NCBI GenBank assembly: GCA_913020045.1
Contig: CAJWBE010000030.1
Coordinates: forward strand, 1-42,788
Source of the DNA: an uncultured Oleiphilus sp.
GTDB lineage: Bacteria; Pseudomonadota; Gammaproteobacteria; Pseudomonadales; Oleiphilaceae
Length of the DNA stretch: 42,788 nucleotides
Direction: 5' to 3'
Notes under the pieces: generated by a model
What the model was told of the DNA's origin: nothing
What the model saw: the letters and a program-made list of their open reading frames with translations, nothing else
Databases searched by the model: none
Translations under genes and position numbers: made by a program
Part shown: piece by piece, positions 1 through 8,466 of the stretch
How the letters are laid out: every line of letters starts with the position of its first letter
How positions within the stretch are numbered: position 1 is the stretch's first letter

Positions 1-357
1 AATGCTTTGGGCTGGAAAGGTGTGAACCGCACTTACTGTCAGGGCTCTAGCGAGAACGTCAGTATTTCTGGCAACAATATCAAAATGTTCTCATGGACGG
101 GCGACGAAGTGTGGACCAACGTCTTAGACGTTTCAGATGCTTTTTTGTTAATCACGTCTGCGGCATTTAATCGTGGTGAAAAGAACGACGGTTTGGTGGC
201 GGCATGCGCAACCAAAATGGGTAAAGTCATTAGCACTGGTTACTCGATGAACCATATCGATGCGATCAACCATTTGTTTGGTGTTCGTTCGGTTTGGACT
301 AACCCAGTATCGCTTTATCGTAGCCAAGCAAACCGCTTAAAGAACAAAGGCCTATAA
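1..357 (+). CDS. Secreted triacylglycerol lipase, C-terminal part (5' end outside window)
   Basis: This is the last 118 residues of a class I (Pseudomonas/Burkholderia type) lipase; the reading frame is open from base 1, so the start lies upstream of the window. It aligns with the C-terminus of the complete lipase at 7383-8372: the catalytic Asp is in EKNDGLV and the catalytic His in SMNHIDAIN, and both end in a RLKN-GL tail. Two cysteines (TYCQG and AACATK) match the conserved disulfide pair of this family. The Ser nucleophile and signal peptide are not visible. The foldase gene follows after a stem-loop, the usual lipase-foldase order. The protein hydrolyses long-chain acylglycerols outside the cell after Sec export and, by family precedent, type II secretion. 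Divergence from the second lipase is substantial, so this is an old paralog rather than a recent copy. Confidence 0.9.
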   Translation, partial: NALGWKGVNRTYCQGSSENVSISGNNIKMFSWTGDEVWTNVLDVSDAFLLITSAAFNRGEKNDGLVAACATKMGKVISTGYSMNHIDAINHLFGVRSVWTNPVSLYRSQANRLKNKGL

Positions 358-381
358 GCTAGGTATGGTGTAATAAGAAGA

Positions 382-434
382 AAGTTTGCTGTCTCCTCGG
401 GATCTCCAATACGGTGCGAGGATGCAGCAAACTT
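382..434 (+). repeat. Intercistronic stem-loop between lipase and foldase genes
   Basis: AAGTTTGCTG at 382-391 is perfectly complementary to CAGCAAACTT at 425-434. Inside it, TCCTCG at 394-399 pairs with CGAGGA at 417-422, leaving a 17-base loop and a 2x2 internal loop. No uridine run follows immediately, so it is not a standard intrinsic terminator. It lies between the lipase stop and the foldase ribosome binding site, where it could stabilise the lipase message or reduce read-through into the foldase. Confidence 0.75.
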
Positions 435-472
435 CTGACTAAGAATAAAAAATACTTTTTTTGGAGCTCTCT

Positions 473-1573
473 GTGTTGACTAAATCTCGTTCTCTTCTTG
501 TCGTTTCGTCTGTTTGCATAGTGGGCGCCGTGGGTTGGTTTATGGTTGGCGGTACTGCTGTTCAGCCGTCTAACTCAGTGGTTGATATTAGTGTTAATAA
601 AACTGCTCAGCAGAGTATGTCTAGAAACGTTTTGGTGACAAACGCTTTGGGTGAGTCGAGCTCAGTCGCGAGTGAAACACCCACCCAACAAGCGGTCGTT
701 GCGCAAACACCAAGGTCGTTTTCCGGTAAAGCCTTTGCGCCTTCTATTGAGGACACAGAAATAGATGGTCGTCTTACAGCTGATGCTGCCGGCAACTTGA
801 TTGTTGATTTAGACGTTAGAGACCTCTTTGATTATTTTATGAATACCGTGGCAGACGTCGAGCCGGAAGTGGCGATGGCAGAATTGGAAAAATTGGCGCG
901 TGGACATCTACCGGCAAGCGCGGCGGACCAAGCCATGTCTTTGTTAGTTGATTATCTGCATTACAAAGAAGCAGCAGTGGCCTATGGGCAGCGGTCGATG
1001 CTGCCAGCCGAACAACAAACGCCGGAATATCAGTTAGCAATGCTTGAACAGAGCTTTAATGACTTAAAAGAAATTCGACGAGCGACGATGTCTCGCGAAG
1101 CCGTTGAGGCATTCTTTGGTTTAGAAGAAGCCTATGGCGAATATACCTTAAGCACTATTCGTATTCAGTCGGATGCAGATTTAAGCCCTCAGGAGCAACA
1201 GCTTCAGATGGAGCAGGCTAGGGCACAACTGCCTGAAATGATCCAAAAGTCCGAGATTGCCTTGCAGCAAGACATTGAAGTGACGAGAGACGTCAATACC
1301 TTGATGCAGTCATCTTTGACCGATAATGAGCTTGAGGATCAGTTAGTAGGGCTTGGATTAGAGCAGGCAGCCATTGCCGATGCCTTGGCTTATCGCGAAC
1401 AGCAGAGAAACTTTAATACGGTTTATCAGCGCTACGCGATTGAGCGAGAGCAGTTGCAGCAGTCTGGGCTGTCTAGCAAAGATGTTCAGTCTGAGACCGA
1501 ACGTTTGCGCAATAAGTACTTTCATAATGAGCAGGGTTTGACGCAAGCTCGCGTGCGTGATCTTAGCTCTTAG
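473..1573 (+). CDS. lifO: Lipase-specific foldase (Lif), membrane-anchored steric chaperone
   Basis: Lif proteins sit in the inner membrane by one N-terminal helix and fold the cognate lipase in the periplasm before secretion. Here residues about 6-27 form the hydrophobic anchor, followed by a Ser/Thr/Val-rich linker and a long helical domain rich in Gln and Glu. The Lif signature RxxFDY(F/C) appears as RDLFDYF at about residues 116-122, just after a DGRLTADAAGNLIVD segment that is shared with the second foldase. I chose GTG at 473 because GGAG at 463-466 lies six bases upstream; the in-frame TTG at 461 has no such site and overlaps it. The protein is about 366 residues, normal for the family. 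It is paired with the lipase ending at 357. Confidence 0.9.
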   Translation: MLTKSRSLLVVSSVCIVGAVGWFMVGGTAVQPSNSVVDISVNKTAQQSMSRNVLVTNALGESSSVASETPTQQAVVAQTPRSFSGKAFAPSIEDTEIDGRLTADAAGNLIVDLDVRDLFDYFMNTVADVEPEVAMAELEKLARGHLPASAADQAMSLLVDYLHYKEAAVAYGQRSMLPAEQQTPEYQLAMLEQSFNDLKEIRRATMSREAVEAFFGLEEAYGEYTLSTIRIQSDADLSPQEQQLQMEQARAQLPEMIQKSEIALQQDIEVTRDVNTLMQSSLTDNELEDQLVGLGLEQAAIADALAYREQQRNFNTVYQRYAIEREQLQQSGLSSKDVQSETERLRNKYFHNEQGLTQARVRDLSS

Positions 1574-1756
1574 CATCCATTGGCGCTCGACGCCTAATTA
1601 AATAAAATCCCCATAAGAAAAACGATGCGACTAAGCAGTCTTGTCTCTGCACTCTATTGTTACTGAAGCGCTTCTTTGTGGAATAACGAAACTGGTTTTG
1701 GCATGAGTGTGCCTTTATGATGGTCAACCCAAAAATAATAAAAGGTTTGGCCCTTC

Positions 1757-3541
1757 ATGAGCGATGTTGCTATGCAGCTCGAAGAAGATGAGCTGCGCGT
1801 TGCGCGCAGTCATCGCTTTCCGCGCACGCGTTTCGGCACTGAGTTAGAGGATGCATTTCAAACGTATCGCCACGAGCGCTTGCTGAAGCGTGTTCCTACG
1901 ATTGGTTCTGCTGCGCTAGTTTTATTTCTGTTCTTTGCTGTCCTCGATTTTCTACTTTTGCCCGAAGCCGCCTATCGGGTCAGTATCGCGATCCGCCTAT
2001 TTTTTATCTGTCCGGTCATCATGCTGGCGATGTATGCCGCACATAAACGTTGGTCCAAGCGTGTCTACGCGACTTACTACTTTCTTGCTTATATTTGCTC
2101 CGGATTGGGGATTATCGCCATTATTGCGGTTGCGCGAGGGCAAGATTACCCCTTGCCTTATGACGGGTTATTGTTGCATTTGGTGTTTGGCTATTTTTTG
2201 ATGGGAATGCCATTTTTACAAACGACACTGTCCTCGCTGTTGGTTTCATTTAGCTACTTTGGCGCGGAGTTCTTGTTGCAGACTCCCAACGATGTGCTGG
2301 CCTCCAATGCAATGTTCCTGCTCTCTCTCAACTTCATGGGCGCGTTTGGCAGTTTTATGCAGGAGCGCTCGCGGCGCTTATTGTTTCTCAACACGCGTTT
2401 GCTGGTTTTGTCCAAAGAGCGTGACAAAAAAGAAATTGCGGATAAAACTCACTTGGTCGCCACGGCAAGTCATGACTTGCGACAGCCTTTACATGCGATG
2501 AATTTGCTAATTGAAGCGCTTGAAAAGAAGGTCGAGCCAGGAGAAGCGCTCGCGCTAACGCGGCAATTAAAACAGTCGACGCGTCAGCTTAGCCAATTGC
2601 TGAGCTCACTGTTGAATATTTCCCGATTGAATGCAGGGATTGTTGCCGCGCGAATGCAAACGCTAGAGCTAAGCGTCATGATGACCGCGATGCAGCAAGA
2701 CCAACTATTGCGTGCTGAAGAGTGTGACGTAACGATTACCAGTGAAGGGCCGTCGCCTTGTTGGGTCGAGAGCGACCCGCTGTTGTTAGAACGTATTGTG
2801 AGGAACCTTTGCGAAAACGTATTTGAACATGCATCAGCGACGTACTTGAATATACGCTGGGTTCCTGAGGGTAAGCATGTACGTCTTGAGGTCAGTGACG
2901 ATGGCTGTGGTATCGCCGAGGCGGACCAAGAGCGTGTTTTTCAACCCTTTCAACAATCAGGATCGGAGCGTCGGCAAGGGATGGGCTTGGGCTTATCTAT
3001 CGTAAGCCAGCTTTGTGAATTGTTAGCCATGCCAATGGTGTTTGAGTCTAGTCCGACCGAGGGAACGCGCTTTTCGTTGACACTACCTACCGCCGCTGCA
3101 CCGGCCCTTGAGCGGCCATTGCCAGCATCGAACCGTTCCGAAGAAGAAAGGACTGCCAGTATCATGGTGATTGACGATGACCGAGCGGTGCTCGCGTCTT
3201 CGTCGGCGCTATTGGAAAGCTGGGGGTATCAAGTTAGGACCTGCGAACGACCTGAATTCGCCTTGCAAGCGATTCAAGAGCAGGAGCCCGACCTGTTGTT
3301 GTGCGATTATCATTTTGAGCAGTCCGCTTGGAATGGTTTGTCCTTGGTCGGTGACTTACGGGAGAAATATCAACCCGATCTGCCCGTTATTCTTATTAGC
3401 GCAGATACTCATGGCGACTTAGAGTTGGCATTACATGAACAGTTGTCAGAGGGAGAAAAAGCGATCACAGCGCTTGCTTTCAAACCGCTCATGCCGGCAA
3501 AACTGCGCTTGATGATTCAGCATTACTTGAAAGGCGATTAA
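1757..3541 (+). CDS. Membrane hybrid sensor histidine kinase with C-terminal receiver
   Basis: A 594-residue sensor kinase. Residues about 48-205 hold roughly six hydrophobic helices with no large periplasmic domain, suggesting membrane-embedded or intracellular sensing. The HisKA box is SHDLRQPLHAM with phospho-acceptor His239. The ATPase domain shows the N box near residue 350, DDGCGIAEAD near 381-390 and GMGLGLSIV near 408-416. A receiver domain occupies about 468-590 with acidic IDDD, phospho-acceptor Asp517 in LLLCDYHF, ISAD and Lys576 in AFKPL. It is separated from the foldase by 183 bases and converges on the NarL-type regulator at 3613-4272, its likely partner. Its signal is unknown; its position between two lipase loci makes lipase control an attractive but unproven idea. 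Confidence 0.9.
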   Translation: MSDVAMQLEEDELRVARSHRFPRTRFGTELEDAFQTYRHERLLKRVPTIGSAALVLFLFFAVLDFLLLPEAAYRVSIAIRLFFICPVIMLAMYAAHKRWSKRVYATYYFLAYICSGLGIIAIIAVARGQDYPLPYDGLLLHLVFGYFLMGMPFLQTTLSSLLVSFSYFGAEFLLQTPNDVLASNAMFLLSLNFMGAFGSFMQERSRRLLFLNTRLLVLSKERDKKEIADKTHLVATASHDLRQPLHAMNLLIEALEKKVEPGEALALTRQLKQSTRQLSQLLSSLLNISRLNAGIVAARMQTLELSVMMTAMQQDQLLRAEECDVTITSEGPSPCWVESDPLLLERIVRNLCENVFEHASATYLNIRWVPEGKHVRLEVSDDGCGIAEADQERVFQPFQQSGSERRQGMGLGLSIVSQLCELLAMPMVFESSPTEGTRFSLTLPTAAAPALERPLPASNRSEEERTASIMVIDDDRAVLASSSALLESWGYQVRTCERPEFALQAIQEQEPDLLLCDYHFEQSAWNGLSLVGDLREKYQPDLPVILISADTHGDLELALHEQLSEGEKAITALAFKPLMPAKLRLMIQHYLKGD

Positions 3542-3612
3542 TCCGCCTTCTGTTCCGACTCCTTATTCCGATTCTCAGACACAGTGCTAGTCCCAAAACT
3601 AAGACTCATCGG

Positions 3613-4272
3613 CTAGTCAACCAGCCGCCATTCCAAGGCAACGCGCATGCATTCAGTACGATTGTGTACCTTCAATAACGCAAACAGTGCTTTCATGTGC
3701 GTTTTGACCGTATGCTCGCTTAGTCCAAGCTGCAGACAGATTCGTTTATTGGGCAATCCTTCACAAACGAGTTGCAAAACTTCTTTTTGCCGCGGCGTGA
3801 CAAGCGGAAAACTGCCGCTACTATCTGACTTATCGTGCTCTTGATAAAACGACGGCAGGGTTCGCTCTCCGCTTAGCACAAGACGAACTGCGGCGAGTAT
3901 TTCTTGGCTGCTGCTAGATTTACAAATGAAACCACTTGCGCCTGCATTCATTGAGCGCTGAATGTCTCCGTGTTCTTCTGATGCAGAAAGTACTACGGCA
4001 GGAATAAACAAGTTCTGCTCGTTCAAATACTGCAGTACTGACAGACCACCGCCTTCAGGGATTCCAAGGTCCAGTACGACGAGATCTAAGTGCGGGTCGC
4101 GCGCTAGGTAGTCTTGTGCAGCGGTCGCTGACGACACACAAACGAGTTCCGTATCAGGGTGTAAAGACGCTAAGGTGATGCTTAGACCTTCTAGATAGAT
4201 CGGATGATCTTCAACCACTAATACGCGCGGCGCACGGACTGATTCTGCGATTAAGTGTGAGGAGGCAAGCAT
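3613..4272 (-). CDS. NarL/LuxR-family response regulator
   Basis: A 219-residue two-domain transcription regulator. The receiver domain (about residues 14-135) has the acidic pocket VVEDH (Asp22), phosphorylation site Asp68 in VVLDLGIP, the conserved Ser96 and Lys118 in ICKSS. The C-terminal LuxR-type helix-turn-helix begins at VTPRQKEVLQLVCEG, with recognition helix LSEHTVKTHMKALF. It is convergent with the hybrid kinase ending at 3541, 71 bases away, and no other kinase is near, so the two probably form a phosphorelay. The start is the ATG at 4270-4272. Which genes it controls cannot be read from the sequence. Confidence 0.9.
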   Translation of the reverse strand: MLASSHLIAESVRAPRVLVVEDHPIYLEGLSITLASLHPDTELVCVSSATAAQDYLARDPHLDLVVLDLGIPEGGGLSVLQYLNEQNLFIPAVVLSASEEHGDIQRSMNAGASGFICKSSSSQEILAAVRLVLSGERTLPSFYQEHDKSDSSGSFPLVTPRQKEVLQLVCEGLPNKRICLQLGLSEHTVKTHMKALFALLKVHNRTECMRVALEWRLVD

Positions 4273-4732
4273 TCAGGGCTCTCCTTGCAGGTCGTTAAAC
4301 TGAGGAAGAGACAGTGCTATTTTTTCTGTTTGCGTGCGCCGAGAACCTTTTCCGTGGTATTGACCGTAAGGCTTGGCGCAAAGCAATTGAGTCGTGCTAA
4401 TCGATCTCATTGGATTGCCTGTTTGTTATTTTTGTTTTTTGTCCGAACATTTGTATCTGAGCCTAGATCGCTGAACCTAAATACTCTAGTGCCGGAGAAT
4501 TCCATTGTAGCAATGTGAGAATGAATTAAAACAGGAACTGGTCTCGCAAAACGGTTTAAACAGTAGGGTGGTTTTTTTACTCGTTTTATTAGGTGTCTGA
4601 ATTCAACGCGCAATGGTTACAAGCGACGCGAATGTGTTGCGGCATAGGCATATTTTCGCTGTGCTTTTTTGCGTCAACTGGGTGGTGTATAAAGGCGTCT
4701 TGTTTAGTTATATCGACAATTGATTTTTATCT
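4273..4732. other. 460-base intergenic region, no gene recognised
   Basis: This gap separates the divergently transcribed response regulator and the small membrane protein. Short open frames here (4285-4518, 4593-4775, and one on the reverse strand) have no recognisable domain, no good ribosome binding site, and overlap each other. It is AT-rich with several T runs and probably holds both promoters. I found no convincing palindrome or RNA motif. Confidence 0.5.
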
Positions 4733-5323
4733 ATGGATCTATTTCTACAAATTTGGGGCGCTGTTTTTTACCTGAGCAATAAGGTTTTCTTTGCGTTATC
4801 GGTCGGGCGAGAAGCGTTACTTAAACAATGGCTTCAAATGGCAGCTTGGATTGTCTACTTGTTAGGTGTGCCTGCCTGGGTGGCAGTTTTGCTTGGCCAT
4901 AACAACTGGATTGCCGCCTCAATAGAGGCGGGTGGTGTGCCGGCAATGTTGTTGGGCTTGTATAACGCGTTCAAGGGGGCGGTTCAAACCCATAAAACCT
5001 TGAACGCTCTGGTTTCTTTATGCACCTACGCATCGCTAGGGTTTGGACTTTTTTATAGTTTGAATCATCATGGCGGCATTGTTTCATTGTCTCAGGTGCT
5101 GGAAATGGGGGTGATGATTGGCTTCTTAATGGGTAGCTATTTATTGGCAAAGCACCGCGATCAAGGTTGGCTGTTCTTTATGCTAATGAACGTCAGCATG
5201 GCCGCATTAATGATTTTACAAGACAAACCGATTTTGATGGGACAGCAGCTAGCGTCGCTGTGTTTTGTTGTTTATGGCTATACCAAAACTCGCCATGAGC
5301 CGCATGCTTTAAGCGATCATTAA
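4733..5323 (+). CDS. Multi-pass inner membrane protein, possibly PnuC-like
   Basis: A 196-residue protein made almost entirely of hydrophobic helices (about six or seven). Charged residues sit only in short loops and the C-terminal tail (KTRHEPHALSDH). The C-terminal half, including GWLFFMLMNVSMA and LCFVVYGYTKT, resembles the helix-and-aromatic pattern of PnuC-type vitamin precursor transporters, but the match is weak and I would not assign a substrate. ATG 4733 is the first usable start after an in-frame stop. No Shine-Dalgarno sequence is obvious. It is convergent with the binding-protein gene at 5376-6149 and seems to be transcribed alone. Confidence 0.6.
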   Translation: MDLFLQIWGAVFYLSNKVFFALSVGREALLKQWLQMAAWIVYLLGVPAWVAVLLGHNNWIAASIEAGGVPAMLLGLYNAFKGAVQTHKTLNALVSLCTYASLGFGLFYSLNHHGGIVSLSQVLEMGVMIGFLMGSYLLAKHRDQGWLFFMLMNVSMAALMILQDKPILMGQQLASLCFVVYGYTKTRHEPHALSDH

Positions 5324-5375
5324 CACAGGTTTATTCGATTCGAAATGTCGGTCGTTAAGCCGCGCTGCTTCGGCG

Positions 5376-6149
5376 CTATTTCCGGTATTTCCCTTGTCTT
5401 GAGTTCCAAATAAATTGCTCGTACTGTCCGCTTTCTTTTAGCTTTGCTAGCCCGCGATTAAACGCAGCAAGGAGTTTGGTGGCGCGTTCAGCGGGGATTT
5501 TTTTGGAAATCACGATACAAATAGGCGTTTCTGTCACTGGCTTGGTGTGGTTAGTGATCAGTGCCGCTTGCGCCGGAGCCAATTCCGAATGGATAAGGCC
5601 ATAGCCTACTTCGATTTCCATCGGGAAAATATCAATCCTTTCGGCGAGCAGCTTCTTCACATTCTGCTTGTCATTATTGACCGGGAAGACCGAAATTAAT
5701 TTATTTTTTGCTGCATTATCGAACTCATCACCGTAGGTATATTGGGCAGTAGTCCCAATGTTTAGCCCTTTTAGGTCGGCAAAACTGTCCCATGTAAAGG
5801 GGCGGCTTTTGAGGTGGAAGAAAACCTTTTTGTTGTAGGTGACAGGTTCACTGAAATAGAAGTCTTTCTCGCGCTCAGGTGTTGGTGCCCAGGTTAGGGA
5901 ACCATCGTAATCGCCATCTGCGGCTGCTTTATAACCGCGTTTCCATGGATAAAATCCATATTCAACTGTGATGCCTTCGAGGGCAAACGCTTCCGTGACG
6001 ATGTGTGAGAACACTCCGTAGTGTTGCAGGTTCTCAGACACATAAGGCGCCCATTCACCATTAGTTAACCTCACTGTTTCCGCTTGTACGGTAAAAGCAG
6101 ATGCCAATAATAGACAAGTGAATAGTTTAGTGAGGAAACGTGTTGTCAT
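5376..6149 (-). CDS. Periplasmic solute-binding protein, family 3 (amino-acid type)
   Basis: A 257-residue secreted protein with a signal peptide ending near VQA-ET (residue about 23). The mature part follows the SBP_bac_3 pattern: an early ligand-pocket segment LTNGEWAPYVSE, then VEYGFYPWKRGYKAA, the DGSLTWAPTPERE loop, and the hinge LKGLNIGTTAQYTYG. The C-terminal ITNHTKPVTETPICIVISKK matches the end of such proteins. These bind small polar ligands, usually amino acids, in the periplasm. No permease or ATPase gene lies nearby, so it may serve a transporter encoded elsewhere or act as a sensor-type protein. The upstream region carries an 18-base perfect palindrome at 6277-6294. Confidence 0.85.
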   Translation of the reverse strand: MTTRFLTKLFTCLLLASAFTVQAETVRLTNGEWAPYVSENLQHYGVFSHIVTEAFALEGITVEYGFYPWKRGYKAAADGDYDGSLTWAPTPEREKDFYFSEPVTYNKKVFFHLKSRPFTWDSFADLKGLNIGTTAQYTYGDEFDNAAKNKLISVFPVNNDKQNVKKLLAERIDIFPMEIEVGYGLIHSELAPAQAALITNHTKPVTETPICIVISKKIPAERATKLLAAFNRGLAKLKESGQYEQFIWNSRQGKYRK

Positions 6150-6460
6150 AATGGTTCTCGCGCTAAAAGGTAATGGCTGCTTCTCTTCGTAGTGAAGGTT
6201 GGCATCGTTAGGCGCAGCTAAAACTGAATGCTTTGTCCCTATTCAATTATAGGTTAAGGGTTTACCTGAAAGAATCCAACACTAATTAGTGTTGCCTATG
6301 AAAATGATTCGAGTACTGAGATTTGTGATGGATAAGCTTAGTTTGCTGTGCTGGCTAAATCTTCTTGGTTGTGGCTCCAGGATAGGACAGAATGCAGGGC
6401 AGGATACCTCCAGGGTTTAAGCGCTAAACCTGTTTTACTAACTCAAAAAGAGATTACCTT
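6150..6460. other. 311-base divergent promoter region
   Basis: The stretch between the divergent binding-protein and parvulin genes contains no supported gene. Its one striking element is the palindrome at 6277-6294. A weaker imperfect inverted repeat (AGGTTAA/TTTACCT) lies at 6251-6267. Confidence 0.5.
6277..6294. promoter_or_regulatory. Perfect 18-base palindrome, probable operator
   Basis: CAACACTAATTAGTGTTG reads identically on both strands. It lies 128 bases upstream of the family 3 binding-protein start and 167 bases upstream of the parvulin start. The size and AT-rich centre fit a dimeric regulator site better than a terminator, since no T run follows on either strand. Confidence 0.55.
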
Positions 6461-6742
6461 ATGGCGAATACCGCTTGTGCCTGCCACATTCTCGTTAAAA
6501 CCAAAGAAGAAGCAGAAAAAATCAAACAGCAACTCGATAAAGGTGCTGACTTTGCGAAACTGGCAAAAAAACACTCGACTTGTCCGTCAGGAAAGAAGGG
6601 TGGGGATCTAGGAGAGTTTCGTCGAGGCGAGATGGTAAAAGCGTTTGATGATGTGGTGTTTAAAAAGGAGGTGTTAAAGGTGCACGGACCAGTCAAAACG
6701 CAATTTGGTTTTCATCTAATTCGCACCATCTATCGAAGTTAG
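6461..6742 (+). CDS. ppiC: Parvulin-type peptidyl-prolyl cis-trans isomerase
   Basis: A 93-residue single-domain parvulin, the same size as E. coli PpiC. The fold landmarks are visible: [16 protein letters not shown] at the start, the [16 protein letters not shown] segment, [18 protein letters not shown], and the C-terminal [12 protein letters not shown] strand with its conserved His. There is no signal peptide, so it should act in the cytoplasm, speeding isomerisation of X-Pro bonds. The ATG at 6461 follows AGAG at short distance. It converges on the DUF2986 gene with only seven bases between them. Confidence 0.95.
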   Translation: MANTACACHILVKTKEEAEKIKQQLDKGADFAKLAKKHSTCPSGKKGGDLGEFRRGEMVKAFDDVVFKKEVLKVHGPVKTQFGFHLIRTIYRS

Positions 6743-6749
6743 GGTGAGT

Positions 6750-6950
6750 TCATTCGGTAGTTTGTGGAGGCGTGTTGTCCGTGCTTTCGGTTGTTGCGTC
6801 TTGTTCTTGCGATAATTCCTGCTCAGAGAGCTCTAGCGCTGCGCGATCCGCTTTTGATACATAAGAGGATTTTCCCTTGGGAGCCAATTTAGCATTTGCT
6901 TTCTTCGCTTTTTTTCTCAGGATAGAGTTGATCTTTTTCTTACGATTCAT
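6750..6950 (-). CDS. Small basic DUF2986 protein
   Basis: A 66-residue protein with a very basic N-terminal half (MNRKKKINSILRKKAKKANA) and an acidic Gln/Glu/Thr-rich C-terminal half. The N-terminal half, followed by a LAPKGKSSYVSKADRA segment, is the signature of DUF2986, a family found in gammaproteobacteria with no known role. The charge pattern suggests nucleic-acid contact, which is only inference. It reads towards ppiC and is probably transcribed on its own. Confidence 0.8.
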   Translation of the reverse strand: MNRKKKINSILRKKAKKANAKLAPKGKSSYVSKADRAALELSEQELSQEQDATTESTDNTPPQTTE

Positions 6951-7382
6951 ATTACCTATTCGCTATTTTGCTGGTGTCATCACCTGTTTGCGCATGATAC
7001 GCCAAAACGGCTGAATAGCGTTATCCTTAGCTAAAAGCGCGCTCATTAAGCGAGCATTTCGGTCTGAAATATCGATGCTGGTGCTGCTGCGTTCATTGTT
7101 TTCGGGAATTCCATGCCTTTTTCTTCAGCCAAAAAGCCGGTTCAAGCGACTTAATGCTATCGGTCGTATAAGTCCTTGCAGGGCACGTCACATTCTGGTG
7201 CAAAGCTTGAGCGGATTATCGAAACGTTCAATACCCTTTTTTTTGTGCGTCCTAGTCTTTGAATCATCAGGCAGCTCTTCGTTAGCTGTTCTGGCATTAG
7301 GTTCATAAGTATTAGGTTTATTTCCTAGCGGTATCTTTTGAACTCTTTGACGAACAAAAATAATTAAATCAAAGGTGTTGAT
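6951..7382. other. 432-base divergent region upstream of the second lipase
   Basis: No supported gene is present; one 77-codon open frame at 7075-7308 has no recognisable protein features. The region must hold the promoters of DUF2986 and of the lipase. A long-loop inverted repeat (CGCTATT starting at 6961, AATAGCG about 45 bases later) is visible but weak. The lipase ribosome binding site AAAGG lies just before 7383. Confidence 0.4.
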
Positions 7383-8372
7383 ATGAATATTCGTAAATGG
7401 GCGATGTCTATCGCTTTAGTTGTTACCACGGTTGGAGGTGTCGGTACTGTTTTTGCTGATACGTCGGGACGAACCCAAAACCCTATTGTGCTGGTACACG
7501 GTCTATCGGGTTTTGATAGTATTTTAGCGGACTACTTTTATGGTGTTCGCGGTGCGTTAAACAATGTTGGCGCAAATAGCGTATATACGCCGCAAATCGC
7601 TGGCTGGGATAGCAACGAAGCGCGTGGTGAGGAGTTATTAGAGTATGTCGAAGATTTGGTCGCAACGACTGGCGCTTCAAAAGTAAATCTAATTGGTCAC
7701 TCGCAAGGTGGAACGACAGCGCGATATGTCGCGTCTGTTAGACCTGACTTGGTTGCATCGGTGACGTCTGTAGGTTCTCCTCATTTTGGTTCCAATGTGG
7801 CGGATGTCATTCTCGATTCTCCTTTAGAAGGCGCTGCACTGGGTATAGGGAATGCGGTCGGTGTTTTCTTGGCGGTCTTGTCAGGTGATTCGTCGCAGCA
7901 AGTGAATGCGATGGGTTCTTTGGAGTCGCTAAATACTGCGGGCGCTCAAGCATTTAATGCACAACACCCACAAGGGATTCGTCAAGGTGCTTGCCGAAAT
8001 ACACCTTACTACAATGCGGGACGCTGGTGGTGGCCGAACTGGGTATACGACTATTCAGTGAACGATGGTGCACATCAGGTTAACGGTGTGAAGTACTATT
8101 CGTGGAGTGGTGTATATACGCCATTAACGGACTCAAATATTCTTGACCCGGCTGATGCTTTGCTTGGCGTTACTTGGTTGTTAGAAGGCGGTAAAAACGA
8201 TGGTTTGGTTGGACGTTGTTCTTCGCACATGGGTAAAGTTATCCGTGATGACTACACGCTAAATCATGCTGATGAAATTAATGGAATGTTTGGATTGAAA
8301 AGCTTGTGGGCTAGCAATCCGGTTCAGCTTTATGTCGAGCATGCTCGACGTTTGAAGAACGCTGGTTTGTAA
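7383..8372 (+). CDS. Secreted triacylglycerol lipase (class I, foldase-dependent)
   Basis: A complete 329-residue lipase. A signal peptide (cleavage near VFA-D, residue 25) leads into the oxyanion-hole segment VLVHGLSG. The nucleophile elbow is GHSQG with Ser107; the acid is Asp273 in GKNDGLV and the base His295 in TLNHADEIN. Cys204 and Cys279 match the conserved disulfide of Pseudomonas-type lipases. The length fits the family. The enzyme should need the adjacent foldase (8467-9576), disulfide formation in the periplasm and type II secretion. AAAGG upstream supports the ATG. It is a paralog of the lipase ending at 357; the pocket region around residues 205-250, rich in Trp and Tyr, differs strongly between the two, so substrate ranges may differ. 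Confidence 0.95.
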   Translation: MNIRKWAMSIALVVTTVGGVGTVFADTSGRTQNPIVLVHGLSGFDSILADYFYGVRGALNNVGANSVYTPQIAGWDSNEARGEELLEYVEDLVATTGASKVNLIGHSQGGTTARYVASVRPDLVASVTSVGSPHFGSNVADVILDSPLEGAALGIGNAVGVFLAVLSGDSSQQVNAMGSLESLNTAGAQAFNAQHPQGIRQGACRNTPYYNAGRWWWPNWVYDYSVNDGAHQVNGVKYYSWSGVYTPLTDSNILDPADALLGVTWLLEGGKNDGLVGRCSSHMGKVIRDDYTLNHADEINGMFGLKSLWASNPVQLYVEHARRLKNAGL

Positions 8373-8390
8373 TCTTTAAGGCGATAAAGT

Positions 8391-8419
8391 GACTAAGGTT
8401 CGGTGAGCGAGCCTTAGTC
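8391..8419 (+). repeat. Strong intercistronic hairpin in the second lipase-foldase pair
   Basis: GACTAAGGTTCG at 8391-8402 pairs with CGAGCCTTAGTC at 8408-8419 over twelve positions with one T-G wobble, closing a five-base GTGAG loop. No T run follows, so it is probably not a terminator. It sits 18 bases after the lipase stop and 47 bases before the foldase start. Confidence 0.8.
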
Positions 8420-8466
8420 TGTATAAACTTAAGAATGATAAAAATAATAACTAGGAAACCAAGACC

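Noticed and set aside
1582-1594. GGCG/CGCC mini-stem after the first foldase as a terminator
   Set aside because: Only four base pairs and the following sequence is A-rich rather than T-rich.
4285-4775. Short open frames in the 460-base gap before the small membrane protein
   Set aside because: No domain, no ribosome site, and they overlap each other in different frames.
7075-7308. 77-codon open frame upstream of the second lipase
   Set aside because: Composition looks random and there is no start signal; more likely promoter DNA.
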